Source of the DNA: Clostridium sp. CX1
GTDB lineage: Bacteria > Bacillota > Clostridia > Clostridiales > Clostridiaceae
Length of the DNA: 64,000 nucleotides
Assembly: GCF_025398335.1 (NCBI RefSeq)
Contig: NZ_JAODOO010000009.1
Span: forward strand, 62,001-126,000
Direction: 5' to 3'
Shown: positions 54,943-62,401 of the stretch, piece after piece
Layout: the number at the start of each line of letters is the position of its first letter
Position numbering within the stretch: the first letter of the stretch is position 1
Position numbers and translations under genes: made by a program
Notes under the pieces: generated by a model
Databases searched by the model: none
What the model saw: the letters and a program-made list of their open reading frames with translations, nothing else
What the model was told of the DNA's origin: nothing

Positions 54943-55023
54943 TTTAATTCCTCCCCATTTTGTTCATTATCAAATCCAAGTCTTACTACTTGAAGTCAGT
55001 AATGCTTTAAATTATTACGTAAC

Positions 55024-55060
55024 TTCTACCTGTAACATAAAGGATATATTACAGGTAGAA
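55024..55060. promoter_or_regulatory. 12-bp perfect inverted repeat upstream of the hydroxy-acid oxidase gene
   Basis: TTCTACCTGTAA and TTACAGGTAGAA separated by 13 nt, about 80 bases upstream of the oxidase start. No T run follows on either strand, so an operator is at least as likely as a terminator. Confidence 0.4.
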
Positions 55061-55195
55061 ATTACATTAAACCTATCTTTTATTATAATTTATTTAATAC
55101 CTTAGTTCAATAAAAGGGAGGTAATGAGATTTAATTCACACCTGAACTGCACTTAGCATATATTAGAGATTATAAATTCTATGGGAGATGAAAAC

Positions 55196-55801
55196 ATGTC
55201 TCATCTATTTATACCTAGAACCTTTCACCGTATCTGGTTGGGTGACAAACCTATGCCTATAGATTTTATAAACTACGGAAGGACATGGTGTAGAAAGCAT
55301 CCAAGTTGGGGAATAAAGCTTTGGACTGATAAAAACATGATACCGCTTCAAAATCAAAAGGCTTTTGACAATGCATTTCATCCAGTTTTAAAATCAGATA
55401 TTGCCAAGTTAGAAATTTTATATAACTTCGGAGGGGTATATATAGATTGTGATTTTGAATGTTTAAGAAACATTGAAGCTTTAATAACAGATAGAAACTT
55501 TTTTGCCGCTTATGAAAGTTATGATATGATCTCTACAGCAATCATGGGGTGTAGCCCCAAAAATCCTATCATAAAAACTTTAATAGATGGTATTCCTAAG
55601 GCACTAAAATTCAGGAAATGCAGGACTATAAACTACAGGTTAGGTCAAGCCTATGCTACTGAAAAACTAGTAGATAGACATGATATTAAAATTTTTGATT
55701 CTGCACTGTTTTACCCCTATCTATATGACGAAAAAAACAAAAAAAATAATAAGTTTCCTAATGCTTATGCAGTTCACCACTGGGCCGGCAGTTGGCTATA
55801 A
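55196..55801 (+). CDS. GT32-like glycosyltransferase (OCH1/capsular sugar-transferase type)
   Basis: 201 residues from ATG 55196, with GGGAG 8 nt upstream; the ATG at 55181 overlaps that site. N-terminal PRTFHRIWLG (7-15) and the DXD motif D84-C-D86 in NFGGVYIDCDFECL define the family (Gly_transf_sug). Cytosolic, no signal or membrane helix. First of three glycosyltransferase-type genes reading rightwards into the stalk-protein region. Confidence 0.88.
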   Translation: MSHLFIPRTFHRIWLGDKPMPIDFINYGRTWCRKHPSWGIKLWTDKNMIPLQNQKAFDNAFHPVLKSDIAKLEILYNFGGVYIDCDFECLRNIEALITDRNFFAAYESYDMISTAIMGCSPKNPIIKTLIDGIPKALKFRKCRTINYRLGQAYATEKLVDRHDIKIFDSALFYPYLYDEKNKKNNKFPNAYAVHHWAGSWL

Positions 55802-55918
55802 ATTACATTTGTTAAGTATAATACTGTCACTTAATAGGCTTATTGTCCGTATATTATAAATTATAATGTAGCAATATGTTAGCTCTACTTTACTGTTAAG
55901 TGAGGTGTCTATTTATTA

Positions 55919-56761
55919 ATGATAAAAATAAAATTCCATGCTAATTGGTGTTCTGATTATGAAATCAGGGAGCATTTTAACAGGTGTACTACTAATAATG
56001 ACTATACATGGAAAAATTTATTTATAACTTTAGATGATGATTATGATTTTTTCGTAATTATGAATCATCCACAGCATAATAATTTTCCTCCCTCTAAAAC
56101 AATAGTATTTCAATGTGAACCTGAATCTACTAGAATGTGCTGGGGTAATTTTTATAAACCAGACTCCAAAGCTTTTTTTAAGGTTTACGATACCGAGCAT
56201 AATCACAATGTGGACAAATGGTTTATAGGACTAAACTACCAGCAGTTGCTAAATGGTAACTTCTCCAAAAATAAAGTAATGTCTGGGATAGTATCTGGAA
56301 TATATAACTTAGAAGGTCATGTAGATAGATTTAATTTCCTTAAGTATTTAGATAAGCTTCCATTTTATGAACACTTTGGCAAGGGAGATCTAGGTTTTTT
56401 AAAATCCTTTAAAGGATATTTACCTAATAAAGAAGATGGTCTAATTTCATATAGGTACCACTTTAATGCAGAGAATGTTTATGAAAAAAATTACTTTACA
56501 GAGAAAATAATAGATCCTATACTTTGTGAATGCTTATGCTTTTACGATGGATGTCCAAATATTGAAGAGTTTATTGATTCAAGAGCCTATATAAAAATCA
56601 ATTTAAAAAAACCAGATGAATCTCTTGAAACTATAAAATGGAGCATTGAAAATAATGAATATGAAAAGAGAATCCCTTTTATAAAAAAAGAAAAAGAAAA
56701 ATTAATGAATGAACTGAATCCATTGAACATTATTTATAAAATAATTAGAGGTGAAATATAG
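55919..56761 (+). CDS. GT10 (alpha-1,3-fucosyltransferase)-like glycosyltransferase
   Basis: 280 residues. The C-terminal half has the GT10 pattern: SYRYHFNAENVYEKNYFTEK, then DPILCECLCFYDGCPNIEEF. The N-terminal half (DYDFFVIMNHPQHNNF, FQCEPESTRM) matches the acceptor domain of bacterial relatives. Donor could be GDP-fucose or another sugar. No signal peptide. Only 2 nt before the next gene, so they are co-translated. Confidence 0.8.
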   Translation: MIKIKFHANWCSDYEIREHFNRCTTNNDYTWKNLFITLDDDYDFFVIMNHPQHNNFPPSKTIVFQCEPESTRMCWGNFYKPDSKAFFKVYDTEHNHNVDKWFIGLNYQQLLNGNFSKNKVMSGIVSGIYNLEGHVDRFNFLKYLDKLPFYEHFGKGDLGFLKSFKGYLPNKEDGLISYRYHFNAENVYEKNYFTEKIIDPILCECLCFYDGCPNIEEFIDSRAYIKINLKKPDESLETIKWSIENNEYEKRIPFIKKEKEKLMNELNPLNIIYKIIRGEI

Positions 56762-56763
56762 TA

Positions 56764-57495
56764 ATGAATGTTTTAGCCACTGCCTGTAACTCAGCATATT
56801 TTAATGCTTGTTTAACCTTAATAGCTAGTATTCATCGACTAAGCTTTAATGATGTTGATAAAATACTTGTATATAATTTAGGTCTTACTGAGGATGAAAA
56901 AGAGCAGCTTAACAGTTTGCAGAAGGTCCAGGTTATGGAATTTAATTTAGACGATTCTTATTTTGAGGAATATTTAACTCCAAAGCAATTTGCTTGGAAG
57001 CCTTATGTTATTAAGGATGCCGGAAACTATGGTAACCTAATACTATACATGGATTCCGGTGCTGTAACCGTAAAAAATATTAAATGCCTATATGATATTA
57101 TTGAACAGGAAGATATTCTCATTGTAGGTGACTACCACCCAAACTATGTTTATACCCACGATAAATGTTTTGAAATAATGAATGCTACAGAAGAAGAAAA
57201 ACAATATCTTCAAATTTGGGCAGGAATGCAAGGCTATAAGGTTAATGGAAAATATCAAAGTTCCTATGTAGATGAGGCCTTTAAATTCTCAAAGTTTAAA
57301 GATGCTGTTTTCGGCAATCATACAAATCACAGACATGATCAAAGTATTTACTCCATTCTTTGCTGCAGAAACAAGATTCCTAGACAGGATATTTATATAT
57401 ATGGAGAATGGCGAGGTATTAATATGAATCCTCATCAAATTATATATGCTCATAGACGAGCTTATTCTAATCTAGAGGGGTTAATATATAAGTAA
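56764..57495 (+). CDS. Putative glycosyltransferase, family not assigned
   Basis: 243 residues. N-terminal VLATACNSAYFNACLTLIAS, then KQFAWKPYVIKDA and LILYMDSGAVTVKNI resemble the nucleotide-sugar half of GT-A enzymes, with M-D-S-G in the DXD position, as in GT8-like and DUF1647-type proteins. A later NHRHDQSIYSIL is shared with such families. Cytosolic. Immediately follows the GT10-like gene. Function is inferred from fold features and context. Confidence 0.65.
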   Translation: MNVLATACNSAYFNACLTLIASIHRLSFNDVDKILVYNLGLTEDEKEQLNSLQKVQVMEFNLDDSYFEEYLTPKQFAWKPYVIKDAGNYGNLILYMDSGAVTVKNIKCLYDIIEQEDILIVGDYHPNYVYTHDKCFEIMNATEEEKQYLQIWAGMQGYKVNGKYQSSYVDEAFKFSKFKDAVFGNHTNHRHDQSIYSILCCRNKIPRQDIYIYGEWRGINMNPHQIIYAHRRAYSNLEGLIYK

Positions 57496-57515
57496 TATAG
57501 CTATATATTCTTAGT

Positions 57516-57583
57516 AGGGCTGTACCAAGATGGATTTCAAGAGTATTCATGAAATTCATCTTGGGATATAGCTCTTATTTTTA
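57516..57583 (+). terminator. Long hairpin terminator after the glycosyltransferase trio
   Basis: AGGGCTGTACCAAGATGGATTTC pairs imperfectly with GAAATTCATCTTGGGATATAGCTCT around an ~11-nt loop (each arm has mismatches; named here by ends CCAAGATG/CATCTTGG), followed by TATTTTTAT. Confidence 0.75.
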
Positions 57584-57752
57584 TACGCAGCTACCACCAT
57601 ACCAATTTCAGCGCTCTGTTACCATATAAGGGAATAAATATAACATCGCATACTTATAAAAATTATATTAGTGAGTAACTTAATGCAATATATATTCATA
57701 TACTGTAATTATAAGTTCTTTTGTTTTAAGTGATTGATAAAGGAGATTTCAA

Positions 57753-58604
57753 ATGGAAAATAAATCACTAAACTGCAATAAACAAAGTCAATATAATGAG
57801 AAGTCAGTTAACTTACTTAACTGTGAAACATATAAAAAAATAGATGTATCTATTAATATGTGTTCATATTTACCAGACTGCAATACTTATGATGTGTCCT
57901 TTTCTTCCTGTGAAGTAGAGAAAAAAATAAATGTAAATGCACAAGTAAGTTGCAGCCCCTTCCACTGCAGCTACATAGATTCATTAATCTCTTCAGCTAA
58001 TTATTGTATATCTGATGAAGGCTGCTACAACTGCTGTGATAGCCCTATATCTAATGATGGTGCCTCTTTAGCTTTGCCATGTCAACCTATTGAAGACATA
58101 TTCATAGATTTACCTGAATGCCCTAAGGATGAGGAAAACTCTTCAAATTCAATTGAACTAACTTCTAATGTCAGTGTAAGTGAAGAAGATAAAAAAAGTT
58201 ACTCTGTTACAACAGATGATAACACTATAACCACAGACAACACTGAAATAGTAGAGGACCTTAGTGTAGCAAATCTCTCCCACAAGAAAAAAAGAAAAAA
58301 AGAGGGGATAAATATGAAACCTAATTCTCATTTGATTTTAGCAGTATTAACCAACCTCATAGATATGTTTTTAAAAAATTGCTCCAAGGAGGAAATTATT
58401 CAAAATGAATCTAATCTGATTATAAAAGATGAAAGTGATACAACTGATAAACCTATTAAAGGTCACAGACATCATAGACATGATAGACATCGCAAACATC
58501 GTAGTCACCATAGGCATAGTAAGCAAAATAACCTTATTAAGTATAATATAAATGATGTAATTATAATATCCATTTTCGAACTAATGAGAAGGCTAAACGA
58601 GTAA
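57753..58604 (+). CDS. Cys-rich and His-rich protein, possible spore-surface protein
   Basis: 283 residues, no signal peptide. Residues ~1-125 contain about 16 cysteines, some in clusters (EGCYNCCD). Then comes an acidic Ser/Thr-rich linker (~125-175), a Lys-rich patch (HKKKRKKEG), a helical segment (SHLILAVLTNLIDMFLKNCS) and a basic His/Arg block (GHRHHRHDRHRKHRSHHRHS) near 240-260. Such composition is common in spore coat or exosporium proteins. AAAGGAG precedes the ATG. No family recognised; function inferred from composition and neighbours. Confidence 0.7.
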   Translation: MENKSLNCNKQSQYNEKSVNLLNCETYKKIDVSINMCSYLPDCNTYDVSFSSCEVEKKINVNAQVSCSPFHCSYIDSLISSANYCISDEGCYNCCDSPISNDGASLALPCQPIEDIFIDLPECPKDEENSSNSIELTSNVSVSEEDKKSYSVTTDDNTITTDNTEIVEDLSVANLSHKKKRKKEGINMKPNSHLILAVLTNLIDMFLKNCSKEEIIQNESNLIIKDESDTTDKPIKGHRHHRHDRHRKHRSHHRHSKQNNLIKYNINDVIIISIFELMRRLNE

Positions 58605-58718
58605 TTAAATTTCAAAATCTATTATTGATGACTATACCCTTTGTACCATCTCTTTGAATTTTTCTATAAAATTTGATTATAAGCTGAACATAATACAGCT
58701 GATTTTAATATTATATAC

Positions 58719-58738
58719 TAGGCAAAGTCATATGCCTA
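58719..58738. promoter_or_regulatory. TAGGCA-N8-TGCCTA palindrome before stalk protein 1
   Basis: TAGGCA-AAGTCATA-TGCCTA, ending 30 bases before the ATG at 58769. The identical half-sites with the same 8-nt spacing occur before stalk protein 2. Confidence 0.6.
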
Positions 58739-58768
58739 ATAATATTAAAGAAAAGGATAGTGAATATA

Positions 58769-59314
58769 ATGGACGAAAGTAAAAAAATAATAAACGTTAA
58801 TTCACCATTATACGAGGAGTTTGCTGCAGATGAGGATTTCTCTCCAGATTGGCCTCCAAGACCAACAACTGCAAGACCGACTACTACAGCACCTACAACT
58901 GCAAGACCAACTACTGCGGCACCTACAACTGCAGCTCCAACCACTACTGCACCAACTCCAACACCTTGTCCATGTTGTTTCTCAACAGAAAGAAGAGTTG
59001 ACTATGATAGATGTGAACTAGTTGAAGAAGAAAATATTGAAACTGTAGTAAATTGTGTTGGAAGGTTCCTAGATGTTACCGTTACATTGAGAAATGTTTG
59101 TCCAAATAAATGGGTTGCAGTAGGTGTATTAGTTTATGACGCACAGAATAGACTTCTATCATTTAAAGTTTGCAGACTGTTTACTGGTGATGGCCCTAAC
59201 TGCATACCAAGCTTAAATTCTGGAAGATTCTGTTTTGTGTTTGATGAAAATGATTCTTGTCCTGGCCCTCGTACTTTTACTGTAAGAACTGTATCCAATT
59301 ACCTGGAAAGATAA
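58769..59314 (+). CDS. Mucin-like Pro-Thr-Thr stalk protein 1 with ten-cysteine C-terminal domain
   Basis: 181 residues from ATG 58769 (AAAGGA upstream, as in the paralogue). Residues 1-18 hold a motif shared with the paralogue (MDESKKIINVNSPLYEEF). Residues 31-66 are repeats of P-T-T-A-R/A. The rest is a domain with ten conserved cysteines (CPCC, YDRC, NCVGR, NVCPNK, KVCRLF, NCI, RFCFVF, SCPG) ending NYLER. No signal peptide, membrane helix or sortase motif. The stalk is an ideal O-glycosylation substrate. I know no named family for the C-terminal domain. Confidence 0.8.
   Translation: MDESKKIINVNSPLYEEFAADEDFSPDWPPRPTTARPTTTAPTTARPTTAAPTTAAPTTTAPTPTPCPCCFSTERRVDYDRCELVEEENIETVVNCVGRFLDVTVTLRNVCPNKWVAVGVLVYDAQNRLLSFKVCRLFTGDGPNCIPSLNSGRFCFVFDENDSCPGPRTFTVRTVSNYLER
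58859..58966 (+). repeat. PTT coding repeat of stalk protein 1
   Basis: About seven 15-nt units encoding P-T-T-A-R/A variants (36 residues). Codon variation shows it is not a recent slippage product. Confidence 0.8.
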
Positions 59315-59341
59315 ACATCTTTATATTTAATGCGATATTTG

Positions 59342-59375
59342 AAAGTCTGGGGCCTAAAGTCTCAGACTTTTAGTA
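59342..59375 (+). terminator. Hairpin after stalk protein 1
   Basis: AAAGTCTG/CAGACTTT, 8-bp stem, 13-nt loop, then TAG; short T run only. Confidence 0.5.
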
Positions 59376-59429
59376 AGCAACTCTATTAAATCACAATATA
59401 AGTTTATTATGATTGGAGGAAATAACCTA

Positions 59430-60419
59430 ATGTTCTTAAACAAGTTATCTCTAAATTATAAAAAAAAATCAACTCCAGTTAAAGTTAACGAAGACTATCA
59501 GATAGAAAACATAAGTAACTTATCTAAAAATGCTCCCGCCTCTCCTGATGTTTCAATTATAATCGCCTTAAGAAATGAAGTTGATAACTTAGAAAGGACA
59601 ATAAAATCTATTGTTGAATCGAAAAATAGTCTTGCATTTGAGATAATTATAGTTGATGATGGGTCAATTGATGGAAGCTGTGATTTTTTAAAACAAAATG
59701 AAGAGCTTTACGGAAATGTCACTGTTATATATTCAGATACCATAGGAGCTGCAAAGTGCAAAAATATAGGTGCTATAAATTCAAAAGGCAAATATTTATT
59801 TTTTTGTGATGCTCATATTGAGGTTCCTGACAATTGGCTGGACACCCTTGTAAAAACACTAAATGACCTAAATGCTCAAGCTATAGTTCCAGCAATAAAG
59901 TCCATAGGTAGTGATTATAAAGGTTATGGTGGCACTTGGAATAATAAACTCAATTTTACTTGGCTTGATAAGCCCTCAGAGGATACTGCAGAAATACCCC
60001 TAGCTCCTGGATGTGCTTTTGGAATAAAACGGGACGTATTCGAATCTGTGCAAGGTTTTAATACTAATTTACAAGTTTATGGTGTCGAGGATCAAGAACT
60101 TTCGCTAAAACTATGGTTGTTCGGCTATAAAATTGTGGTGGACTCAGCCGTGGAAGTTGGTCATCTCTTTAAAGTTAACAATTCCTATAAAATCACATAT
60201 GCAGACATTATGTACAATTATTTATGCCTTTGCTATTTTCATTTCAGTGATAATAACTTCTCTAAAGCTATAGTTACTTTAAGTCAAAATAAACTTTTTA
60301 CTACAGCTGCTGCCAAAGCATTAATTAATCAAGACTTAATGAACCAAAGAAAGGATTATTTCTGCAGTAGGAAATATGATGATGACTGGTTTTTTAATAA
60401 ATTTAACATTGAGCTTTAG
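59430..60419 (+). CDS. GT2 glycosyltransferase with polypeptide GalNAc-transferase (GT27)-like signatures, copy A
   Basis: 329 residues from ATG 59430 (GGAGG 10 nt upstream). GT-A domain: SIIIALRNEVDNLERTIKSI, VDDGS (75-79), then FFCDAHIEVPDNWLDTL with D-A-H at 127-129 in place of the usual D-x-D, LAPGCAFGIKRDVFESVQGF, and VYGVEDQELSLKLWLFGYKI (V-E-D-Q-E at 219-223) with H245. The DAH plus W/Y-G-x-E-D-x-E pattern is that of polypeptide GalNAc-transferases. No lectin domain or membrane anchor. C-terminal QRKDYFCSRKYDDDWFFNKF is shared with copy B. Confidence 0.87.
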   Translation: MFLNKLSLNYKKKSTPVKVNEDYQIENISNLSKNAPASPDVSIIIALRNEVDNLERTIKSIVESKNSLAFEIIIVDDGSIDGSCDFLKQNEELYGNVTVIYSDTIGAAKCKNIGAINSKGKYLFFCDAHIEVPDNWLDTLVKTLNDLNAQAIVPAIKSIGSDYKGYGGTWNNKLNFTWLDKPSEDTAEIPLAPGCAFGIKRDVFESVQGFNTNLQVYGVEDQELSLKLWLFGYKIVVDSAVEVGHLFKVNNSYKITYADIMYNYLCLCYFHFSDNNFSKAIVTLSQNKLFTTAAAKALINQDLMNQRKDYFCSRKYDDDWFFNKFNIEL

Positions 60420-60542
60420 TTAATCACCTATAAGTCTGAATAAGTAACTAATTATGAAAATAGCATTAGATGTTACTTTCTATATATATATATATATGTC
60501 TTATTTAAGATTTTATAAATATGACTGGAGGAATTTATTTTT

Positions 60543-61514
60543 ATGAGTTCAGAAATATTTTATGATAATGAACTTGGTAATGCAAATGTTTTAGACAAAG
60601 TAGATATACTCACAAATAGAACTGAAGATACCTACACTTATGATGCTTCTATAGTAATCCCCTGCAGGGATGAATCAGTGAACTTAAAAAATACAGTAGA
60701 TTCTATAATGAATTCAAAAAATCGGCTATCTTTTGAGATTATTGTAGTTGATGATGGTTCAACGGATGGATGCTGTGAGTTTATAAACAATAATAGAAAT
60801 GCTTACCCAAACCTAAGACTCTTCACATCAAAAAATTTAGGTCCATCAGCAGCACGAAATTTGGGTGGAGACAATGCTCTCGGTAAATATATCTTTTTCT
60901 GTGATGCCCACGTAACAGTTCCCGATTATTGGCTTGACAAGCTTATAAAAACTCTTGAAGAAAACAACGCTGATGTTGTAGTTCCCGCAATTAAAGATAA
61001 CGTAGGTGGTGGAGTGGGCTACGGAGAAACTTGGCGTGAAAAGCTCCAAGTTACTTGGCTAGGTAAACCTAATCGGGACGGTGAAGAAGTTGCTCTGGCT
61101 CCCGGTGGTGCTTTCGGACTACGTAAAACTGCTTTTGATAATATTGGCGGCTTTGAAAGACATTTTGAAGTTTGGGGAAAAGAAGATGAGGAAATTTCAT
61201 TAAAACTATGGCTCTTTGGCTATAAAATTGTTGTTGACTCCTCTGTTGAAGTAATTCACTTATTTAAACTAACTAACAACTATGGTGTGACACACATAGA
61301 TTTCATGCACAACTTCTTATGCATGGCTTTTTCCCATTTTGGTATCGAAAACCTAATTAAGGCCTTTGACATGGTAAAGGATACCCCAGGGTTTCCTGAA
61401 GCCTTAGCACGAGTAATGCTGAATGAAGATTTGTTAAGACAACGAAGAGATTATTTTAGTAGACGGAAATTTGATGAAAACTACTTTTTTAATAAATTTG
61501 ATATTAAATTTTAA
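60543..61514 (+). CDS. GT2 glycosyltransferase with polypeptide GalNAc-transferase (GT27)-like signatures, copy B
   Basis: 323 residues, GGAGG before the ATG. Same layout as copy A: SIVIPCRDESVNLKNTVDSI, VDDGS (69-73), FFCDAHVTVPDYWLDKL with D-A-H at 121-123, LAPGGAFGLRKTAFDNIGGF, FEVWGKEDEEISLKLWLFGY (W-G-K-E-D-E-E at 211-217) and H239. The W-G-x-E-D/N-x-E box matches human GalNAc-T sequences even better than copy A. Tandem duplicate of copy A (RRDYFSRRKFDENYFFNKF end). Likely modifies the adjacent stalk proteins. Confidence 0.88.
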   Translation: MSSEIFYDNELGNANVLDKVDILTNRTEDTYTYDASIVIPCRDESVNLKNTVDSIMNSKNRLSFEIIVVDDGSTDGCCEFINNNRNAYPNLRLFTSKNLGPSAARNLGGDNALGKYIFFCDAHVTVPDYWLDKLIKTLEENNADVVVPAIKDNVGGGVGYGETWREKLQVTWLGKPNRDGEEVALAPGGAFGLRKTAFDNIGGFERHFEVWGKEDEEISLKLWLFGYKIVVDSSVEVIHLFKLTNNYGVTHIDFMHNFLCMAFSHFGIENLIKAFDMVKDTPGFPEALARVMLNEDLLRQRRDYFSRRKFDENYFFNKFDIKF

Positions 61515-61618
61515 AATTAGCAGTACTAAGTTAAATATAAGCTTTTAATGTTGTGTAAATAAAAATGTAAATCTTATACAACTTGTGAACATTATTATTT
61601 ATTGCCCATATCATATAT

Positions 61619-61638
61619 TAGGCAAATGTTATTGCCTA
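61619..61638. promoter_or_regulatory. TAGGCA-N8-TGCCTA palindrome before stalk protein 2
   Basis: TAGGCA-AATGTTAT-TGCCTA, ending 38 bases before ATG 61677. Just upstream is CATATCATA with an AC dinucleotide 16 nt before it, which fits a sigma-K -10/-35 pattern, though such short matches are weak evidence. Confidence 0.6.
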
Positions 61639-61676
61639 GTATATCACTAAAAAATTGAAGAAAGGATATTGTAGTT

Positions 61677-62228
61677 ATGGATGAAAATAGTAAAACAATA
61701 AATATCGATTCTCCTTTATACGAAGGATTTGAGGAGATAAGTACCTCTGCAGAATGCTGTTGCCCAACCACCGCTAGGCCGACTACTGCTAGACCAACGA
61801 CCTCCAGACCTACTACTGCTAGACCAACAACTACAGCCCCAACTACCTCTATACCAACAACTGCCGCACCAACTCAGGCACCTTGCACATGTTGCTCTGC
61901 AGAACAAAGACCTATAACATATGATAAATGCGAATTGGAAAAAACAGAAACCTTCAATAATGTAACCTTAGATTGCACAGGTAGACTATTAGATGTAAAT
62001 GTTACATTAAGGAATGTTTGCCCAAATAAACGAGTTGCTGTAGCAGTATTAGTTTACGAAGGCAGCAATCTACTATCCTTGAAGGTTTGTAGATTATTTA
62101 CCGGTGAAGGTACTAATTGCATATCAACTCTAAATGCTGGTAGATTCTGCTTTGTATTTGACGATGCCCCTTGTCCTCCATCTCGCACCCTTACTGTTAG
62201 AATTATTGCTAATTACTTAGAAAGATAA
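61677..62228 (+). CDS. Mucin-like Pro-Thr-Thr stalk protein 2 with ten-cysteine C-terminal domain
   Basis: 183 residues, GAAAGGA upstream. Paralogue of the gene at 58769: N-terminal MDENSKTINIDSPLYEGF, a C-C-C motif before the stalk, residues 30-68 of P-T-T-A/S-R/A repeats, and the same cysteine domain (CTCC, YDKC, DCTGR, NVCPNK, KVCRLF, NCI, RFCFVF, PCPP) ending NYLER. The C-terminal domains are about three-quarters identical by eye. No signal peptide. Stalk length is similar but the repeat sequence differs, consistent with selection on composition, not sequence. Confidence 0.8.
   Translation: MDENSKTINIDSPLYEGFEEISTSAECCCPTTARPTTARPTTSRPTTARPTTTAPTTSIPTTAAPTQAPCTCCSAEQRPITYDKCELEKTETFNNVTLDCTGRLLDVNVTLRNVCPNKRVAVAVLVYEGSNLLSLKVCRLFTGEGTNCISTLNAGRFCFVFDDAPCPPSRTLTVRIIANYLER
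61764..61883 (+). repeat. PTT coding repeat of stalk protein 2
   Basis: About eight 15-nt units encoding P-T-T-A-R, P-T-T-S-R and P-T-T-A-A variants. Confidence 0.8.
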
Positions 62229-62298
62229 AAGAGTTTTCAATATATTATACCTAAGCTTCTGTGTATTAAACTCAAACTTTATAAGGAACTAATACATT

Positions 62299-62355
62299 GC
62301 CTATCCGGTCACCACTGGTAATCTAAAAACCAGAGAAATGTTACATCGGATGGGC
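62299..62355 (+). promoter_or_regulatory. Nested hairpin in the leader of the Asp-box stalk gene
   Basis: Outer GCCTATCCG (62299-62307) pairs with CGGATGGGC (62347-62355), 8 of 9 positions; inner CTGGT/ACCAG (62315-62333). It ends ~47 bases before the start codon. No known riboswitch recognised. Confidence 0.4.
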
Positions 62356-62401
62356 TTTAGCTAATAAACAGATGCACATAGTTTTAAAGGAGTGAATTAA
62401 G

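Noticed and set aside
58711-58944. Minus-strand frame rich in V-V-G-A repeats
   Set aside because: It is the complement of the PTT repeat codons of stalk protein 1.
60481-60499. TA dinucleotide run before GT2 copy B
   Set aside because: Low-complexity AT-rich intergenic DNA, common at this GC content; no further signal.
61600-61620. A firm sigma-K promoter call before stalk protein 2
   Set aside because: The AC-N16-CATANNNTA match is short and AT-rich DNA gives many such matches; not convincing at the other stalk gene.
58859-61883. PTT DNA repeats as CRISPR or phase-variation tracts
   Set aside because: They are in-frame coding repeats with varied codons; unit loss would not shift the frame because units are multiples of three.
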